Below, one piece after another: positions 42,255 through 54,943 of a stretch of DNA of 64,000 nucleotides. Source of the DNA: Moesziomyces globuligerus. Taxonomy: Eukaryota; Basidiomycota; Ustilaginomycetes; Ustilaginales; Ustilaginaceae. Location: positions 248,001 through 312,000 of the forward strand of contig JARVLF010000019.1 of assembly GCA_030849465.1 (NCBI GenBank), in the 5' to 3' direction. Every line of letters starts with the position of its first letter. The stretch's first letter is position 1. The notes beneath the pieces are model-generated. The model saw nothing but the letters and a program-made list of their open reading frames with translations, ran no database searches and was not told the DNA's origin. The translations under genes were made by a program, and so were the position numbers.

Positions 42255-45200
42255 GCGTCCAAAGAGCAGGAATCGAATCTACACTATAGACCGAGCATGA
42301 GTGGTGCAGCGGGGTCGCCTTCTACAGCGTGATCGTTCGACGGGTCGAGCACATTGGGAATCGGCGGGTCCGGCTGCCTCGATCTCGATGTGTCTCGAAG
42401 AGGTTTGAGAGGATCGATGTGCACCCAGCGTAGTGGATATTACTCCCCGCATTTCCGGCTTCACACTTTGCGAGCGGTGACTTGGCTTTGGCAGACGATG
42501 CGGACGCATGTGAGAGCTCTCGACCGACGCGACCGCGGCTCCTTCATGCATACTGTAGCTGCCAGCATTCGGCAAATCGCCGAGGGAACGCCCGGAGAAA
42601 CGTTGAGGCGAACGCTATCGGTGCGATGACGGGCCGAGGCGGACTTGGCTCCCTGTCGCGTCGGGGTGTTGGGAATCAGCTAATTGGCCATCGCAACTCA
42701 GCTCGACTTGCCTCGGTCGTTTCTTTGGCTCTGCATGCCAAGATTCAGGGATTCCATTCGGATGGGAGACTCTGCACCTTCGAGTCCTCGAATGAACCCG
42801 CATGGATCGTATTGCGTTTCAGCGTTGCGGTTGCCCTCCAAGCTAAGCGAGACCGCGTTGAGCCGCGCCATCTGCTGGAATTTGCAAATCGGCTTCCACG
42901 GAAGCCAGCTCGACGATGGACGGGAACAGGTTCGCACGGTCTGCGGCTCCTTCTTGGATATGCCGGTGATTGGACATGCTCCTCGCCTAGGTGGTGCCAT
43001 GCCACAGCGGCATGTACTGTAACGAGTGTTGCAGTTGGTCAGCCTCGCCCTCCGAATCCGATCAGCCTCGGACGCGTCCATGTCCGCGGAAGATGCTCTC
43101 GAAGGGCTTCTTCTGCATGTCAGCAGGCAGACGACGCCATAACCACTGTGAGCAACTCGCGAGCTTCCTTCCCCCATGTGCAAGTTGTATCGGAATCGGG
43201 GACCAGACCCTACGAATGTCAACGGTTCCAGGGCCGCACGTCGCATGCGCCGAGGGTCCGGCTGCGAACAGGCTGACGTTTCGCTTGAGCGGCGCATCAC
43301 ATCGAGCTGGCTTGATGGTCGAGAAGAATGCCGACCAAATTTTGACAAGGCGGAGAGCCAAGAGGGACTGCGAGAATCGTCTTCTGCAGGCATGTTGTGA
43401 TGCAGCCGAAGGACAAGGGCCAGCCCAGTGACGCGCAAGGAGAAGGGGAGGCAAGCCATCTTCGGGCATCTCGGCGTCACACGCCTGGTCGGCTGAAGAA
43501 TGACAAGAAAGCATGAGGGTTTGATGAGTCTTCGCGTCAGCTGGTCTGCCGAGCGGTGGCGCATCGAAACAGAGGGAAAGCAAGCCGCGACGAAGCCGAA
43601 AATGCGACTGGGTAGCTGAATTTTCTGGTTGTCTGGCGGCTTAGGAGAGCTGATTGGAAATCGCAGCTACGCATGTCGCCGTAGCCCGCGGTGTGAGGTC
43701 ATTGTATTGCGCTCCCGCCTTTTTTTTATTGCAGCGTGTGTGCATTTGCCTCTCTGACCATCGGCAACGACCGATGCATTCAGGCTGCGACATTTTAAGT
43801 TTGAATGAGGGCACGAGATACAGTGTGGGTCCACCTGCATGTCCGTTGGGTGGGCGGCCGAGAACGGTGGTGCCAATGCGCCGCCGCCCACCGACGTCTG
43901 GCTGATTGCCTCTTCATCTCAGAGCACCAGCGGCACATGCATGATTCGTAGACGCAGGGTTGCGGCGCCAGGAGCATCCGAAGGGGCTGCATAGACATGG
44001 TGAGCGACCAACCAAGCGAGCTCCAGTGCCCGGCGTATTAATAAGTTGGATGAGAAGGGCGGCTGTCCCGCTTGGATTCCGAGCTCATTGCGCGGCTGGA
44101 AGTGAAGGTGCAATCAGCCTCGGTGGGCGGATCTAGACGGCCAAACCTTGTTGCATCTCGGCAGTGAGCAACGGCGCGCTCAGCAACGCCGGGCGCGTGG
44201 TCTCATGGTCGTCACCAAGCTTCAACTGGCCCGACGCTGCAGCAACTCATCCAGCACTTCATCAACAATGCCGCTGCCGTTGACCTTTTCCTAGCTTTCA
44301 AAACATACGGCGGCCGTGCCAGTCCTCCTAGAATCCAACAGCGACACGGGCACAGCTTCTGGCGCCCGGATCTGTTCCCCTCTGTAGCTCTTGCGTGGCG
44401 ACGCCTTCAGCCTCAGAGACCAGACTCAGCCATTCGCACTCGACGGCGTTCCGATGCAACAGTCCCGCGGTACCTCCGTGGCTCGGAGCATCTGAGTTCG
44501 GACCAGGTCGGTTTCCTTGCGAGCGACTCTCCTCTTTCCCACATTCGTCCATCCGAGCAGTATCCCTTGGCAGCCTGTCGAAGGGTAAGTCCGCGAAAAC
44601 GTTCTCTTCGAGCGTCGCCACACTGTGACTACGGGCGTGGTGCCTGTCCCATTCGGAGGAGGCGTAGATGAGAGGTGCTTGCGCCGCCGACGCTCCAGAA
44701 ATTCAACTACGCCCCAACTTTCTGCATCTCGACGAGGCTGCAGAAGCGGCGCGCGTGCATTCAATGTCATCAATCGAGAGCGACCTCGGTTGTTTCGGGC
44801 ATTTCCGCGCTGTCCGAAGCCTAGGCCTCTCGTTCAGTGCACGGCGCGGCTTTGATCCTCCTCGCTTTGGGGCGCAGACCAGGAAGAAGAGCTGCCGCTG
44901 CGGCGTGCCGAGAGCTCTCCCTCCCGGCTCGGTGCTTGCTCGTGCGTATTGGTCCGCCTGCCGTTCCGACGCCTCGGCGACGCGAGTCACAGTCATTTCT
45001 CTCCGGGTGTTTTCGACGCTCGCCTGTTCAGGGTCCCTCGAATTGTCCTGCTTGTCCTTGACGCAACGCCTGCGCTTCCGTGGCTACGGCTGTTCCCCGC
45101 AAATTGGGTCTTCCGGGGTCTGTTGCAGCTCTCGGTCGGTTGCTGTGGTAGACAGTCTGCGTCCAAGGTAAGGTCGACCTCCAAAGTTTCGGATTACGAT

Positions 45201-47326
45201 CTCCGCTCCAGGGTTGCCAGGACTGTCGTAAGTCGACTGCGACACTCTCATGTCGCTGATGTTGCCAAGATCGTCGTCGGCAGGATTCCGAGTCGTGCGA
45301 CCGCCTGCGTCCTTTGGCTAGCTGACGGTCGCCGTGCGGCCATGTCGAGTGATCTCAGATCGGGTCTCGAAACGCTGCTTCCCAGTTGCGTTCCCTTGCC
45401 TCGGATCCACTTGGGGCTCATAGCGATCCAGAACTTCGTCGGCCGCCAAGAGACTGTGTCGCCCGGCCTCGGAAAGGCTAGCTCCTCCTTTAGCCTTCCG
45501 TGCGGCTTCTTGTACACGGCGGTCCTCGCCGCCTGACTCCGCGTGGCCTTGCGTCTTCCCCCGCCCTGGCTGGTCCGTCATTGCACAGACTCGCGAATCC
45601 GTCGGCTGGGCGACATTTCAGGTCTGTCTCCCTCCACGTGCTTCTGGTGACTTGGGTGCCGCGATCTCGTTGATACCTTCATTCAGCGTCGGGAATTTTG
45701 CGACGCTGGGCCAGCCTTTGAATCGCACGCAAAAGTGCCACCAAGTGCACCTTTGAGCCTTTCGGTCCTACTCCATCCCTGGTCATTCTGGCAGATCGCC
45801 ACGGTAGGACCCGGCTGACATACCTCTTCACCCTCTGCACCCCTTCCTCCACCTTTGCGGCCCCTCCCGCCTCCCACCTCCGCCCGTTCAGCCTTTCAAT
45901 TTATTTCGGATTGCATTCTGGCTGGCTCCTCCGCTCACCACAGCTTGCTGCCAGGAAAGGACAACCAGTCTTCATAGACGTTCTCTGCCATTGTGGTGAG
46001 TATCGGCTTTCCCTTCGCTCGTTCTTTCCCTGCTCTGGAATCTCGTTCCGATGAACCCGGCTGTTGAGACCTTGCACTCGTTCGGCTTGATTGCGAGAGA
46101 ATTGTTCGCTCGGTACCGCTGCTGGCCGTTATCTGGTGGGTCTGCGCTCGCCGCGCCAGCCCTCGTCCGTCTCGACGCGTCGCTTCGGCGCCTCCTGACG
46201 CGCTGGCCGGCAGTCCAGTCACATGTCAGCCAGGGAGTGCCGCTGGCCAGCGGTAACTCCAGCGGTGACAAGCATTGACTCTAGGCAGCGCCCATGGCTA
46301 CCTCGGCCTGACGTAGTCTCGAAATGGTGTCTCCTCTTCCGGGTTCGAAGACGCAGGTTCGTCTCCGGATGCGCCTCAAATCAGGTGTATCCGCGGACAG
46401 GAGCGGCACAGGCCTGCTCGAGATTGAGCAAGAGGCGGACGATCAGTAGTATAGGCCGGATGCTCCTCCCTCTCGTGGTTCTCACCTGAAGTCCGTCTCG
46501 CTCCGTCCCGCTGCGCGCTGCGAGCTGCGCGCATTTGCTCATGTATGCCGAAAGCCCCCGGCCAGCAGAAGAGACACGGGTTCGAGTTCAGTCACTCGAA
46601 TCGCCTTCCCCGTCTACGCCCGCGCGCACTGCGCCATGAGACGTAGCCCACCCCCTCTAGCGCCGTGCTCGTGCGAGCGTTGCGTTCGGGATTTCGACCA
46701 TGCAGCTGGCTGGTATCGGCAGCCGCATGAAAGCTCGAACAGCTGATTTGTTGAACCGTTGCCCTGGTTCGCAGGCTATCCGAGGACGTCTGGGTCTTGA
46801 CCGCGTCATTTCTAACACGACACGGTCTCGCTCTCGTCGGATTGCTGCAGCCCCAGCCGGGCGTCGAAACAACCCGTCTTTTGCTTGCACTTGGACTCCG
46901 CCCAAACACTTTTACCCTTCTTCTCCCTCTGGGCGACGTCCACTCTTCTCTCGCCGCCCGCACCCGAGCTTCTTCTATGCTGCTCAGAGCACCTTCCCTG
47001 ACAAACACATCCAGCATGAAGTCGCCTCTTTCTCTCGCCCCCTCTTGACCCCATGAAGTTGACGGCACCGCCTCTCGTTCCGCTTCGGCTTCCAACTTAC
47101 ACTTCCGTCGTTTCATTTGCTCTACGCTCCGTCACTTCCTTCCAGCCCTGCCCGGCCCGCTCTTGAGATAAGAGTCTTCTTGCTCGCTCCCAGAAGGATT
47201 GCAGACTCTGGCCTGTCCTGATCCAGGCTTCGACAACGATGCACTCGGCGGGCAGAAGCGGGACTCCCTCTTTCTGATTCAGACCACCTCAAGAAGCTTG
47301 CTTTGCACAGTTTGTCGCCCTTCACC
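42255..47326. other. 5 kb gene-free region upstream of the first velvet gene
   Basis: I find no frame with domain resemblance or the strong codon bias of neighbouring genes; the longest ones (42482-43276 plus, 42698-43564 minus) look random. From about 44.4 kb to the velvet ATG the plus strand becomes pyrimidine-rich, as expected for a long leader. It has several upstream ATG frames (44668-45171, 46051-46278, 46700-47056) and candidate splice donors GTAAGG at 45168 and GTGAGT at 45996, so a spliced 5' leader is plausible. An oligo-T run is at about 43721. Confidence 0.6.
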
Positions 47327-48832
47327 ATGTCGACCGACGACAGAGATCAGCTTGAAGGCGCAGAGCCCTTGCGTCCACGTGCCCAAAACCCACGTGCCCA
47401 AAACCCTCAGCGACCGCCCGACGTCGGCTCGTCTTCGACATCCTCAGTTGATCACGATCACTCTCGACCTCCTATCTCCGACGTCAACACAGGTAAGTCT
47501 TGCATAACCCCACATTCCTCCTCCTTCCCTCCGCACACCTGTCTTGCGTCGTGACCCTGACCAGTGCGATTTTCCAACTCGGAAGAGCGGATGGGTGAGC
47601 GCGCGCCTTCCGCCGCCGGTGTCAATCCTGCGCCCTCAGGAGCCGCTCGACGGAGTCCTGGTATGGCGATCACTTCTCTCATGTCTGCACCGTCACCACT
47701 GAGTGCTGGGGCTCGTGCTACTCAGACCGACTCTTCAGCAGCGGACCCAGCGCAGACTTCCGTTCCGACCAACAGCAGCTCCTTCAACAACGTGCGCCAT
47801 GGCATCAGTCCTTCTTCACATAGCATGCAGTCTCAAACGACCCGCACAAACTCGACAGCATCGAGTAGCACGGGAGCTTCTGGCCTTCACGACCTACGGA
47901 CGGCGCCTCTGGCCCCGCCGCCCATGCTGACTGGGCTTCCTCATCACTCTTCCGAAAGGCGGTATGTCTCCTTGTCTAAGTCTCATGGCCGCCAGCGTCG
48001 TTGCCTCGAGCCATACGCTGATCGTTGATGTCTTGCTCACTTCCCTTCGCATTGCAGAGCCTACAAGCTCATCATCCGCCAGCAGCCGCAACAAGGTCGT
48101 CTCTGCGGACTAGGCAGCAAAGACAAGCGCCCTCTGGATCCGCTACCGATTCTTCAGCTTCAAATCCTGAAGGAAGACGGCACCGAGGACGAAGAGTGAG
48201 TCCAACACTTGACACGGCGAATGGTCATCTTACGATTGTGGACTGGCCACGTGCTGTTGATCCTTGCTTTCGATCGATTGCTGACTCGCCTCTTCTCTCG
48301 CCCGCATCAACGCTCGGATTGGCCGACACGCAGCGCCGAGAACAGTCCGAACTTAGTCCTGCAAGTGTCGCTTCGCAAGCAGGACATGGTCAAGGGCACG
48401 CACGCCGAAGCAGTGCTGGTCGAGTCGAACGACACGGCGTATCCGTGGACGCGCATGCTCGAGGGCCGGCTGGTGGCGAGCGCCAACGTGGCTCGCGACA
48501 TGGATGGCTCGCGTGCGTGCTTCTTTGTCTTCACCGACCTCAGCATCCGGCAGGAAGGCCACTTCCGCCTAGCCTTCAAGCTCATTGCGCTTGGTGGGCC
48601 TTCTCCGCCGGGGACCGGACCGTCGAGCCCGGGTGGGCAGGTGTTGGCCGAGGCGCTGACGGAGCCGTTCGCCATCTACAGCCCGCGTCGCTTCCCAGGC
48701 ATGACCGAGTCCACCGAGCTCGCCAAGTGTCTGGCGCGACAGGGGATCCAGGTGCCCGTGCGAAACGACGTGCGGCGTAGGCAGGAACCACCCGACTCGC
48801 ACACGGCCTCCGACGATCGCGACCTCGACTAA
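47327..48832 (+). CDS. Velvet-family transcriptional regulator 1 (4 exons)
   Basis: Exons 47327-47492, 47565-47961, 48058-48195 and 48346-48832 join in phase to 395 residues. The N-terminal 185 residues are disordered, Ser/Thr/Pro-rich. From residue 188 the velvet domain begins (AYKLIIRQQPQQGRLCGLG, DKRPLDPLPILQLQIL), passes through LQVSLRKQD and ACFFVFTDLSIRQEGHFRL, and ends near RRFPGMTESTELAKCLARQG. Velvet proteins bind DNA with an NF-kB-like fold and act as homo- or heterodimers in development and secondary metabolism; in smuts they influence sporulation and virulence. Closest in layout to VelB/VosA-type members. The last exon uses the acceptor at 48344-48345; a nearer TTAG gives the wrong frame. 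Confidence 0.92.
47375..47404 (+). repeat. 15-bp perfect tandem duplication in velvet gene 1
   Basis: CCACGTGCCCAAAAC occurs twice in tandem in exon 1, duplicating the residues Pro-Arg-Ala-Gln-Asn in the disordered N terminus. It keeps the frame and looks recent. Confidence 0.9.
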
Positions 48833-49311
48833 GCAAGCCAATCCCACTTTTCCCTTGCTCGACTTTCGCCTGTGTATCTGCCACATGGGATGGCCGCCAT
48901 CGGTTCGCCGTCGGACTGCGCTCTGTGAGAGGCCGAAGATTGAGGGCGTTTTAAGGTTTCGGCGTTGAGTTCAATGAAATTGGTCTGGCGGCGTGAGCTT
49001 GGGGCAGAGTGCGAAATTGTGGGACGCTTCCCACGCGGATCACCAAGCATCGCCACACGTTGCCCGTCCAAACGCCGCCTCCCGATCCCGCTTGCATTTT
49101 GATCGCGATTCCCCACTCGCCCCACCACCATCTCATCCCCAAAGCCTGAGTGACAGCCGCCTTCCCCCCTCACGAGCTGTGCAAGCCATCGGTACGCTGC
49201 ACGAAGTTTAGTGAGATTATCGCAGCCGTGAAGATAAGCCTCAGCAGCAAAAAAATTAGAAGGAACAAAGGACTGGTAACGAAGGTGTGGCATTCCTGCG
49301 GCGACAAGTCT
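48833..49311. other. Convergent 3' region between the two velvet genes
   Basis: About 480 bases between the two stop codons, holding both 3' ends. No gene is seen. Confidence 0.6.
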
Positions 49312-50943
49312 CTATTCGGCAGAGACGCCTGGAGGCAGCAGGAGCGGGACGCCTTGGCGGGCAAAGTGTCTTGAGATATCGGTGATATAAGGCGCCGAAT
49401 ACTGGGTGCGGTTGACGACCTCAAAGGCCTTGGTCTCGACTTGGGCCAGACTGCCCACCTCGGGCGCGTCGATCCCGGGCAGCGAAAGCCTGAGCAGCGT
49501 GCATCGGATCTTGAACCTGCCTGGAGTTCGAATACTGATCTCGGGAAAGAAAAAGTAGGCCTTGTCCTCTTCGCCCTCCGGCGAGTTGTACTGCTGGGGC
49601 CCAGCAGCCAGCGTACCGTACAGCATCCGCGCCACCTGCGGCGATGTCTGCCCTGACGTCGGCAGCGTGCTCGACGTCTCCCTCGTCCCCGGCGTCGACA
49701 GATCTTCAGATGCACTACTCGCCGAAGCTTCGGTCGAATCCAACGACCGCCCCACCGCCAAGCTGCCACGCAGCCCAGCACTGTGTCGTCCACCCCTAGC
49801 CTTCTTCGAAACAGCTGCAGATGCTACCTGGCTGCTGCTTTGCCCAGAGACTCTCGCCTTTTGCTCCACCATGTCGGCTACTTTGCCATCTTCGTCCAGC
49901 AGAGAACACTGGCAGATGAGGAAGGGAAGCTCGGCGGAAGCGTCTTGGGACCTGCCATCTTGGAATACTTGGAGCTCGACGATCAACGGAGGCGCAAGTC
50001 CGATCCGCCCAAGCAGGTTGTCTTCGAACGCCGACCCAGTCGTCGGCTGCTGCACCAGCACAAGCTTGTAGCTGAGAGCCGCGCTGCAGGAGTCCATATC
50101 AGGGGTGGAGGTCAGATCACGGGATCTGAGGTCAGCGGACGGAGCCAAAGGAGGTGGACACGGGCAGCACTCTACGAGGAGAGGGATCGAGAGCCGTCAG
50201 AGTCGCAAAGGCATGGGTCGACAGAGCTACAGAGGGCTGGGTTGTGCGTCCACCGCTGTTCAAAACTTTGCACGCCGCGAACCAGCAGGAAGCGAACCAG
50301 TAACCATGTCGCTGCGGGTCGCCAGCTGTCCGAGACTGCTCTTAAGCTGGAGGAACACGTTCACCCCTGCTGACAATCCTAGAGCAGCGACTGGTGAAAG
50401 AATCGAATCGAACCGAGGCAGCGGAGCACGGATCGCGGCCAGATGAAGCGCTGCCGTAGGACGGGAGCATGGTGATGCAGACAAACAGAAAAGCATGGGA
50501 CCGGCGACCACTTACACTGCATCCGACCGTTCGGTTCTCTTGTTGATCAGCACCGCATCTTCTCCTAGTTCGCTGTCGAGGCGACGCTTTGGACTCCTGT
50601 TGGTGACCACGCTGCGGGTCGTGTGGGTTGGACTTTTGGAATGCCGAGCACGAGATGAAGATGGTGTGGGCGAGCCTTTGTCCTGCGGTTTGGTCGTCTC
50701 GCTCGCGATGAAATGCTCCGGTCCGACCGCAGACCGTAGCTGCGGTTTTGTTCGCTCTGGTTGGAGCGAGGTGGGCGGTGAATCGATGAAGCCATGCAGT
50801 AAGGTCGGGCATAGCAAGCAAACAAGATAGCGCCACAAATCATGCGAGCCATTGTCCCCGGACAGGATGTTATGTTGTCGTGCGAATGCGTTCCGGAGCT
50901 GTCCTCCCTTCTCGGACGTATGGATGCTAAGTGGCTCGAACAT
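49312..50943 (-). CDS. Velvet-family regulator 2, likely 2 exons
   Basis: The 3' exon (49312-50083) encodes a split velvet domain: SYKLVLVQQPTTGSAFEDN, APPLIVELQVFQDG and ICQCSLLDEDG, then a Ser-rich insertion of about 80 residues, then YFFFPEISIRTPGRFKIR and SRHFARQGVPL. A minimal protein could start at 50097 (261 residues, Met-Asp-Ser-Cys). I prefer an upstream exon 50516-50943. Its frame ends in a TAA lying inside a GTAAGT donor, and the TGCAG acceptor at 50084-50085 restores the frame exactly (1200 bases, 399 residues), adding a disordered N terminus with a basic RSPKRRLD segment. The 432-base intron is long and the first Met (50943) is not certain. The velvet call is firm, the 5' end moderate. 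Confidence 0.8.
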
Positions 50944-53900
50944 TGTCGACACCGGAAAGGCACGGCTAGCGCCGAGCCGGGAATTGGGCGCGGTCGAAGC
51001 GACGGCCAGAACACCGTATGGGCTCGAGCAGAGTGTCGGTGACGATAGACGTGGATGGCGAAGCCTTTTGACTGGAAGCGAGCACAACAAAGCTGGCAAT
51101 CTAGTGAGACTTTGGAGCGGAAAGCAGTCTAAGCGTACTGCGCAAACTCGTGGCTGTGCTGACGCTACTGTAGCTGGAGAGTTCGAGATAGAGTCGCCAG
51201 CGGGGTCAGGCCCTGAGCGACGGAGCGCGGAACCGCGACCAGGGCCAGAAAAGAAGGGGAATGTGAGACGAGTACGCCTGACTGGAGGCAATCAAGACGA
51301 TGCTGATTGTAGTTGTTGTCCTGAGCTACGGAACAAATGCATAGAAAGGCAACCTAGTGGCCGGTCTAGCAGTTCGAAGCACATGTGTCTACGTCGTCGC
51401 TGGAGCTTTGAACGGTGGAACTATTAAGACTGCAGCAATGTCGGATGTCAGAAGCATGGGTCGGTTGGCGTACGAGACGAGAACGGTGCCACGAAGGTGG
51501 ATGTGGGATTGTCGATGGGACGGAGAATAGGAAGATCGCGTGATCATGGTAGAAGGGAGGATAGTGCTGGTGGCCGAGAGAGTCGCACAAGCTGCACACT
51601 TGTACTTGCGTGAAGGTGACTGAGCAAGAGGTACCGCGACACCACGACTCTGCGCCTGGATGCTGTGCCACCAGAGAGCTTTTTCCCGTGTGCGGAGCCA
51701 AGTCAACGGTTCGGGTGGAGCAAGCGAGCCAAGAGAAGGAATCCAGCCTTCGGTCGACCTGTCCACAAGTCTAGGTCTGGGGGCGCAGGAGAGCCTTGAT
51801 CGGAAGCGAGTGCATGTAGGTGCGCAGAGACAGACGTCAGACTGACACCTTGTGACCGCTTGGACAGGCTTGTGGACGGGATTCGGGCCCAAGTCACCCT
51901 GCTCACGGCGGCACAGGATGCGTTGGGCTGATCGGGCCTTGTGCTGGAGATCGCGAGTCGTGCGTTCTAGCCGTGATCACGTCGGATTCGGCTAGAGCGA
52001 GCAAGGCACGGACAAAGAAAGTGAGACTGGCGCCGCGAGCCCAGGCTGCGGGCCGCCAAGGCCGGATGTTTTCTGGTCTGCGACAGTAAGATCTCCCAGG
52101 CCTCGGATGCACCTGGAATCTGAGACACAGGAGGAGCGTAGCCGATGCAGATGCAGTAGCAGCTGGAGCGTGGGCACAGGTAGGGGGGAAAGGGGAACGA
52201 GGAAATCAGCGGACGGGCGCGAGGGGCATCGGAGGCGCGGGGGCGTTCGGAAGCCTGGCCGAAAGCAGAAGCCGGACAGGCCCAGCCGACTATGTTTTGG
52301 GCAACGGGGCCGGGGTAGGAGGCAAAAGCAAGGATCGGCCGGGACACCAGAGGATGGCGGTCAGGTGCTAAGAAGCGGAGGGTTGCTGGGTTGAGTTGGG
52401 AATGCAAAGTGCGATGGGCACTTGAGCCCTCTCGCAGCGACGGTACGGGAGGATTGTTTTTGCATGAATCGAGACGGAGGAGGAGATCGATTTACAGACG
52501 GCATCGCACTTCGCTTGAAGGGGCAAGCTGAGCTGGCTCGGTGCGCCCTTGGATGCTCTGCGTACCCGTTCGACCAGCATGACCGTCGTCATCCGCACGG
52601 TCCCCTGCTTGTGAAACGGTCACAGGAGGAGCTCCCTTGCCCCTTTGACCAGAACGCACAAGGGGAAAAAACATGCGCAACGCCACCAGCCGCAATCGGC
52701 CACGCGGCTCTTTGGCGGTGTCCTCGAGCTGTCGTTGCAGACATCGGTAAAATTGCACAAGCGAAATGGCTACAACTCGACCTAGATTTTGTGGGACTTG
52801 CTGCGAGATGTGCCGGAAGCGAGCTCGGCTGCATCCCGTGGTTGATATGTTGAGATCCAAGCACGGTCACTGCCGCCTCTTTGCTATGCAGCAGATTGGC
52901 TGCTAAAGGTGTTGCGGGTGAGACAGGGTGGGCCTCGGCGGAAGGCAAGCCCTATCGCGAGGCGGCACGTCACGTCGCTGGACAAAAGCCGGAGTGTCAA
53001 CGAGGCCTTTTCCGGTCTCAGGCATACAATGGACCGAGTCAGGGACGGGAGCAGGTTAACTTTTGCAAAGGACGAGGGTCAAAGCTCCGCTACGAAGCCT
53101 GCATGAGAACCAGCCTGACGACCTTGGCGACGGCGGAGGTGAACTTCGAAAGCGGCACAGTCAAAAAAAGGCACAGTCAAAAGGACGCGAGGCAGAGCTC
53201 AAGGTGGGATCGAGCGATGCGGAAACAAAGGAGGAGCGGTGTTGAGAGGCCTTAGTGGCGCTTTGGGCTCAAGATCTAAGACATCGAGGAAAAGAGGGCG
53301 CAGACGTTTGCGGGCAATGCACGGCTGCACAGAGGCGCCCCGAGCTCTCCACGCTGGGTGCGCGGACTGCGCTTTCCGACGCTCCAGCCTCCCGACGGCA
53401 TGCACAGAGGCATGCAAAGGCGGAGCAATTCAATGGCCGCCGCCCTGGGCAGGCGAAGGAGATCTGAGAGACGTGGATCTGGTGCATCCGAGTAATATGC
53501 GCGTGCCGAGCCTGGCCCGAGCAAGTGCCATTGGGATCCGGGCTGTGCATCCGAGGCCACTCCGATGGGTGTGGGCAGGGTCGAGCTGAGCTTCGAGGGA
53601 GAGCACGCTGTGCAGACGCACCTGTCTGACACGCACCGGTTACAAGCCGCAATGGCACTGCACAGCGGCCAAGGCTCGATGGCGCCGAGATCTCGGCTGA
53701 GCTGCATCGAAGAAGACCTGGCGTTCCCGAACACGAGGCGCAGGACGTGGATTTTTCGGCAGGCCCGTTACCGCTGCACGGTGACTGCCAATTTCAAATC
53801 ACAGGAGGTCGCTCGGATCTGGCTGCGCGAGTCGCCCGACGGTGACCGGCCGAGCAGGCCAGGCTCCTACCCCGAGCACAGCGAGCGCTTCAGTCCGAGC

Positions 53901-54943
53901 GTCGCGACTCAGCCTCACGAGGTTGCATCGCAGCGAGGGTGGCGCTCGAGGCGAGTCACGCGTGTCGGACCGCCCGCTTCGACCCCGCAGACCAGCATGC
54001 ACGAGGCGAGTCGCGCTGCCGCCTCCGCCCACAGGTGCAGCGTGATGCGCTTGCAGCCCTGTGCCATCGTCTGCGAGTGCAGTCAGAGCCAGGTCGTATT
54101 TGCGCAGCGGAGGCAGCCGGGTGAACTTGAGGTTGCGCGAGAGACGCTAGACGCAGGGACCGATCTCGACCCGCGTGCGCGCAACAGCCCAACATCAAAT
54201 CCACCTCTTCTCGACCACCTCAGGCACACTCAGCTCTATCTCGGCTCGGTGAGCCTCATTCCGGCCTCGACCCGCCTTCTCCTCTCGTCTCTTCCAGAAA
54301 ATACCCCTCATTGTATATTCTGCTCATCTACCGAATCACAGTTCGCACGTGTCCAGTGTACCGCCGATTGTAGTGTCTCCACTGCGGACTCTCGGATCTC
54401 AAACGGTCCGGCCGGGGGTTTCGCTCCGCGACCAGCACTGAACCAGAGCCAAGCGCCCTACCTCCTTTCCAGTCACCCATACGCATCAACCGGCAGAGCG
54501 CCAGAGCTGCAGACTGCAGCCACCATGCCCACCATCTGTCATCAGCGCTGACCAGCCCTGGCTGCGCAAAAGGGTGGGGGACGTGCTGGGCGTGCATGCC
54601 TCTGCCCGTCTCGGTAACTCCGTCTGACGTCGTCCTGCTAGGCGCCGCTTTTCTCTGAAATTAGAACTCGACCGGCACCCAGGGCCATAATCCAGACGAA
54701 ATTGGCGAAAAATAGGCGTTCCAGCTCCTGTCTCAAATGTCGCTGCCTCACACGATCCCTCTGCCTCACCACCGTCTCGCACGCGCTTGGCATCCGGCTC
54801 TACCAATCTCGACCGCATCGGGCTACCTCGTCGGAATCGGCGAGGCTTCCAGGTCATCACCGAGCTCCCACCCAGTTCTATCGTGCTCGCTTGCCTTCTA
54901 TCCTGTTTCGCCATCCAGAGGCTCCATTTGAGCCGATCGGGTC
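50944..54943. other. 4 kb gene-free region upstream of the second velvet gene
   Basis: No credible gene. The longest frames (53565-54551 plus and the upstream part of 50512-51291 minus) lack domain resemblance and the usual codon bias. Much of it is purine-rich on the plus strand, so pyrimidine-rich in the direction of velvet gene 2, mirroring the region left of velvet gene 1. The far right end must also hold the promoter of the gene at 54944. Confidence 0.55.

Noticed and set aside
42482..43564. Two overlapping frames of 264 and 288 codons in the desert
   Set aside because: They overlap on opposite strands, lack codon bias and domains, and use rare codons freely; treated as chance.
53565..54551. 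328-codon plus-strand frame upstream of the orphan membrane gene
   Set aside because: Random-looking composition, many Cys and His without pattern, no domain; probably leader or promoter DNA.
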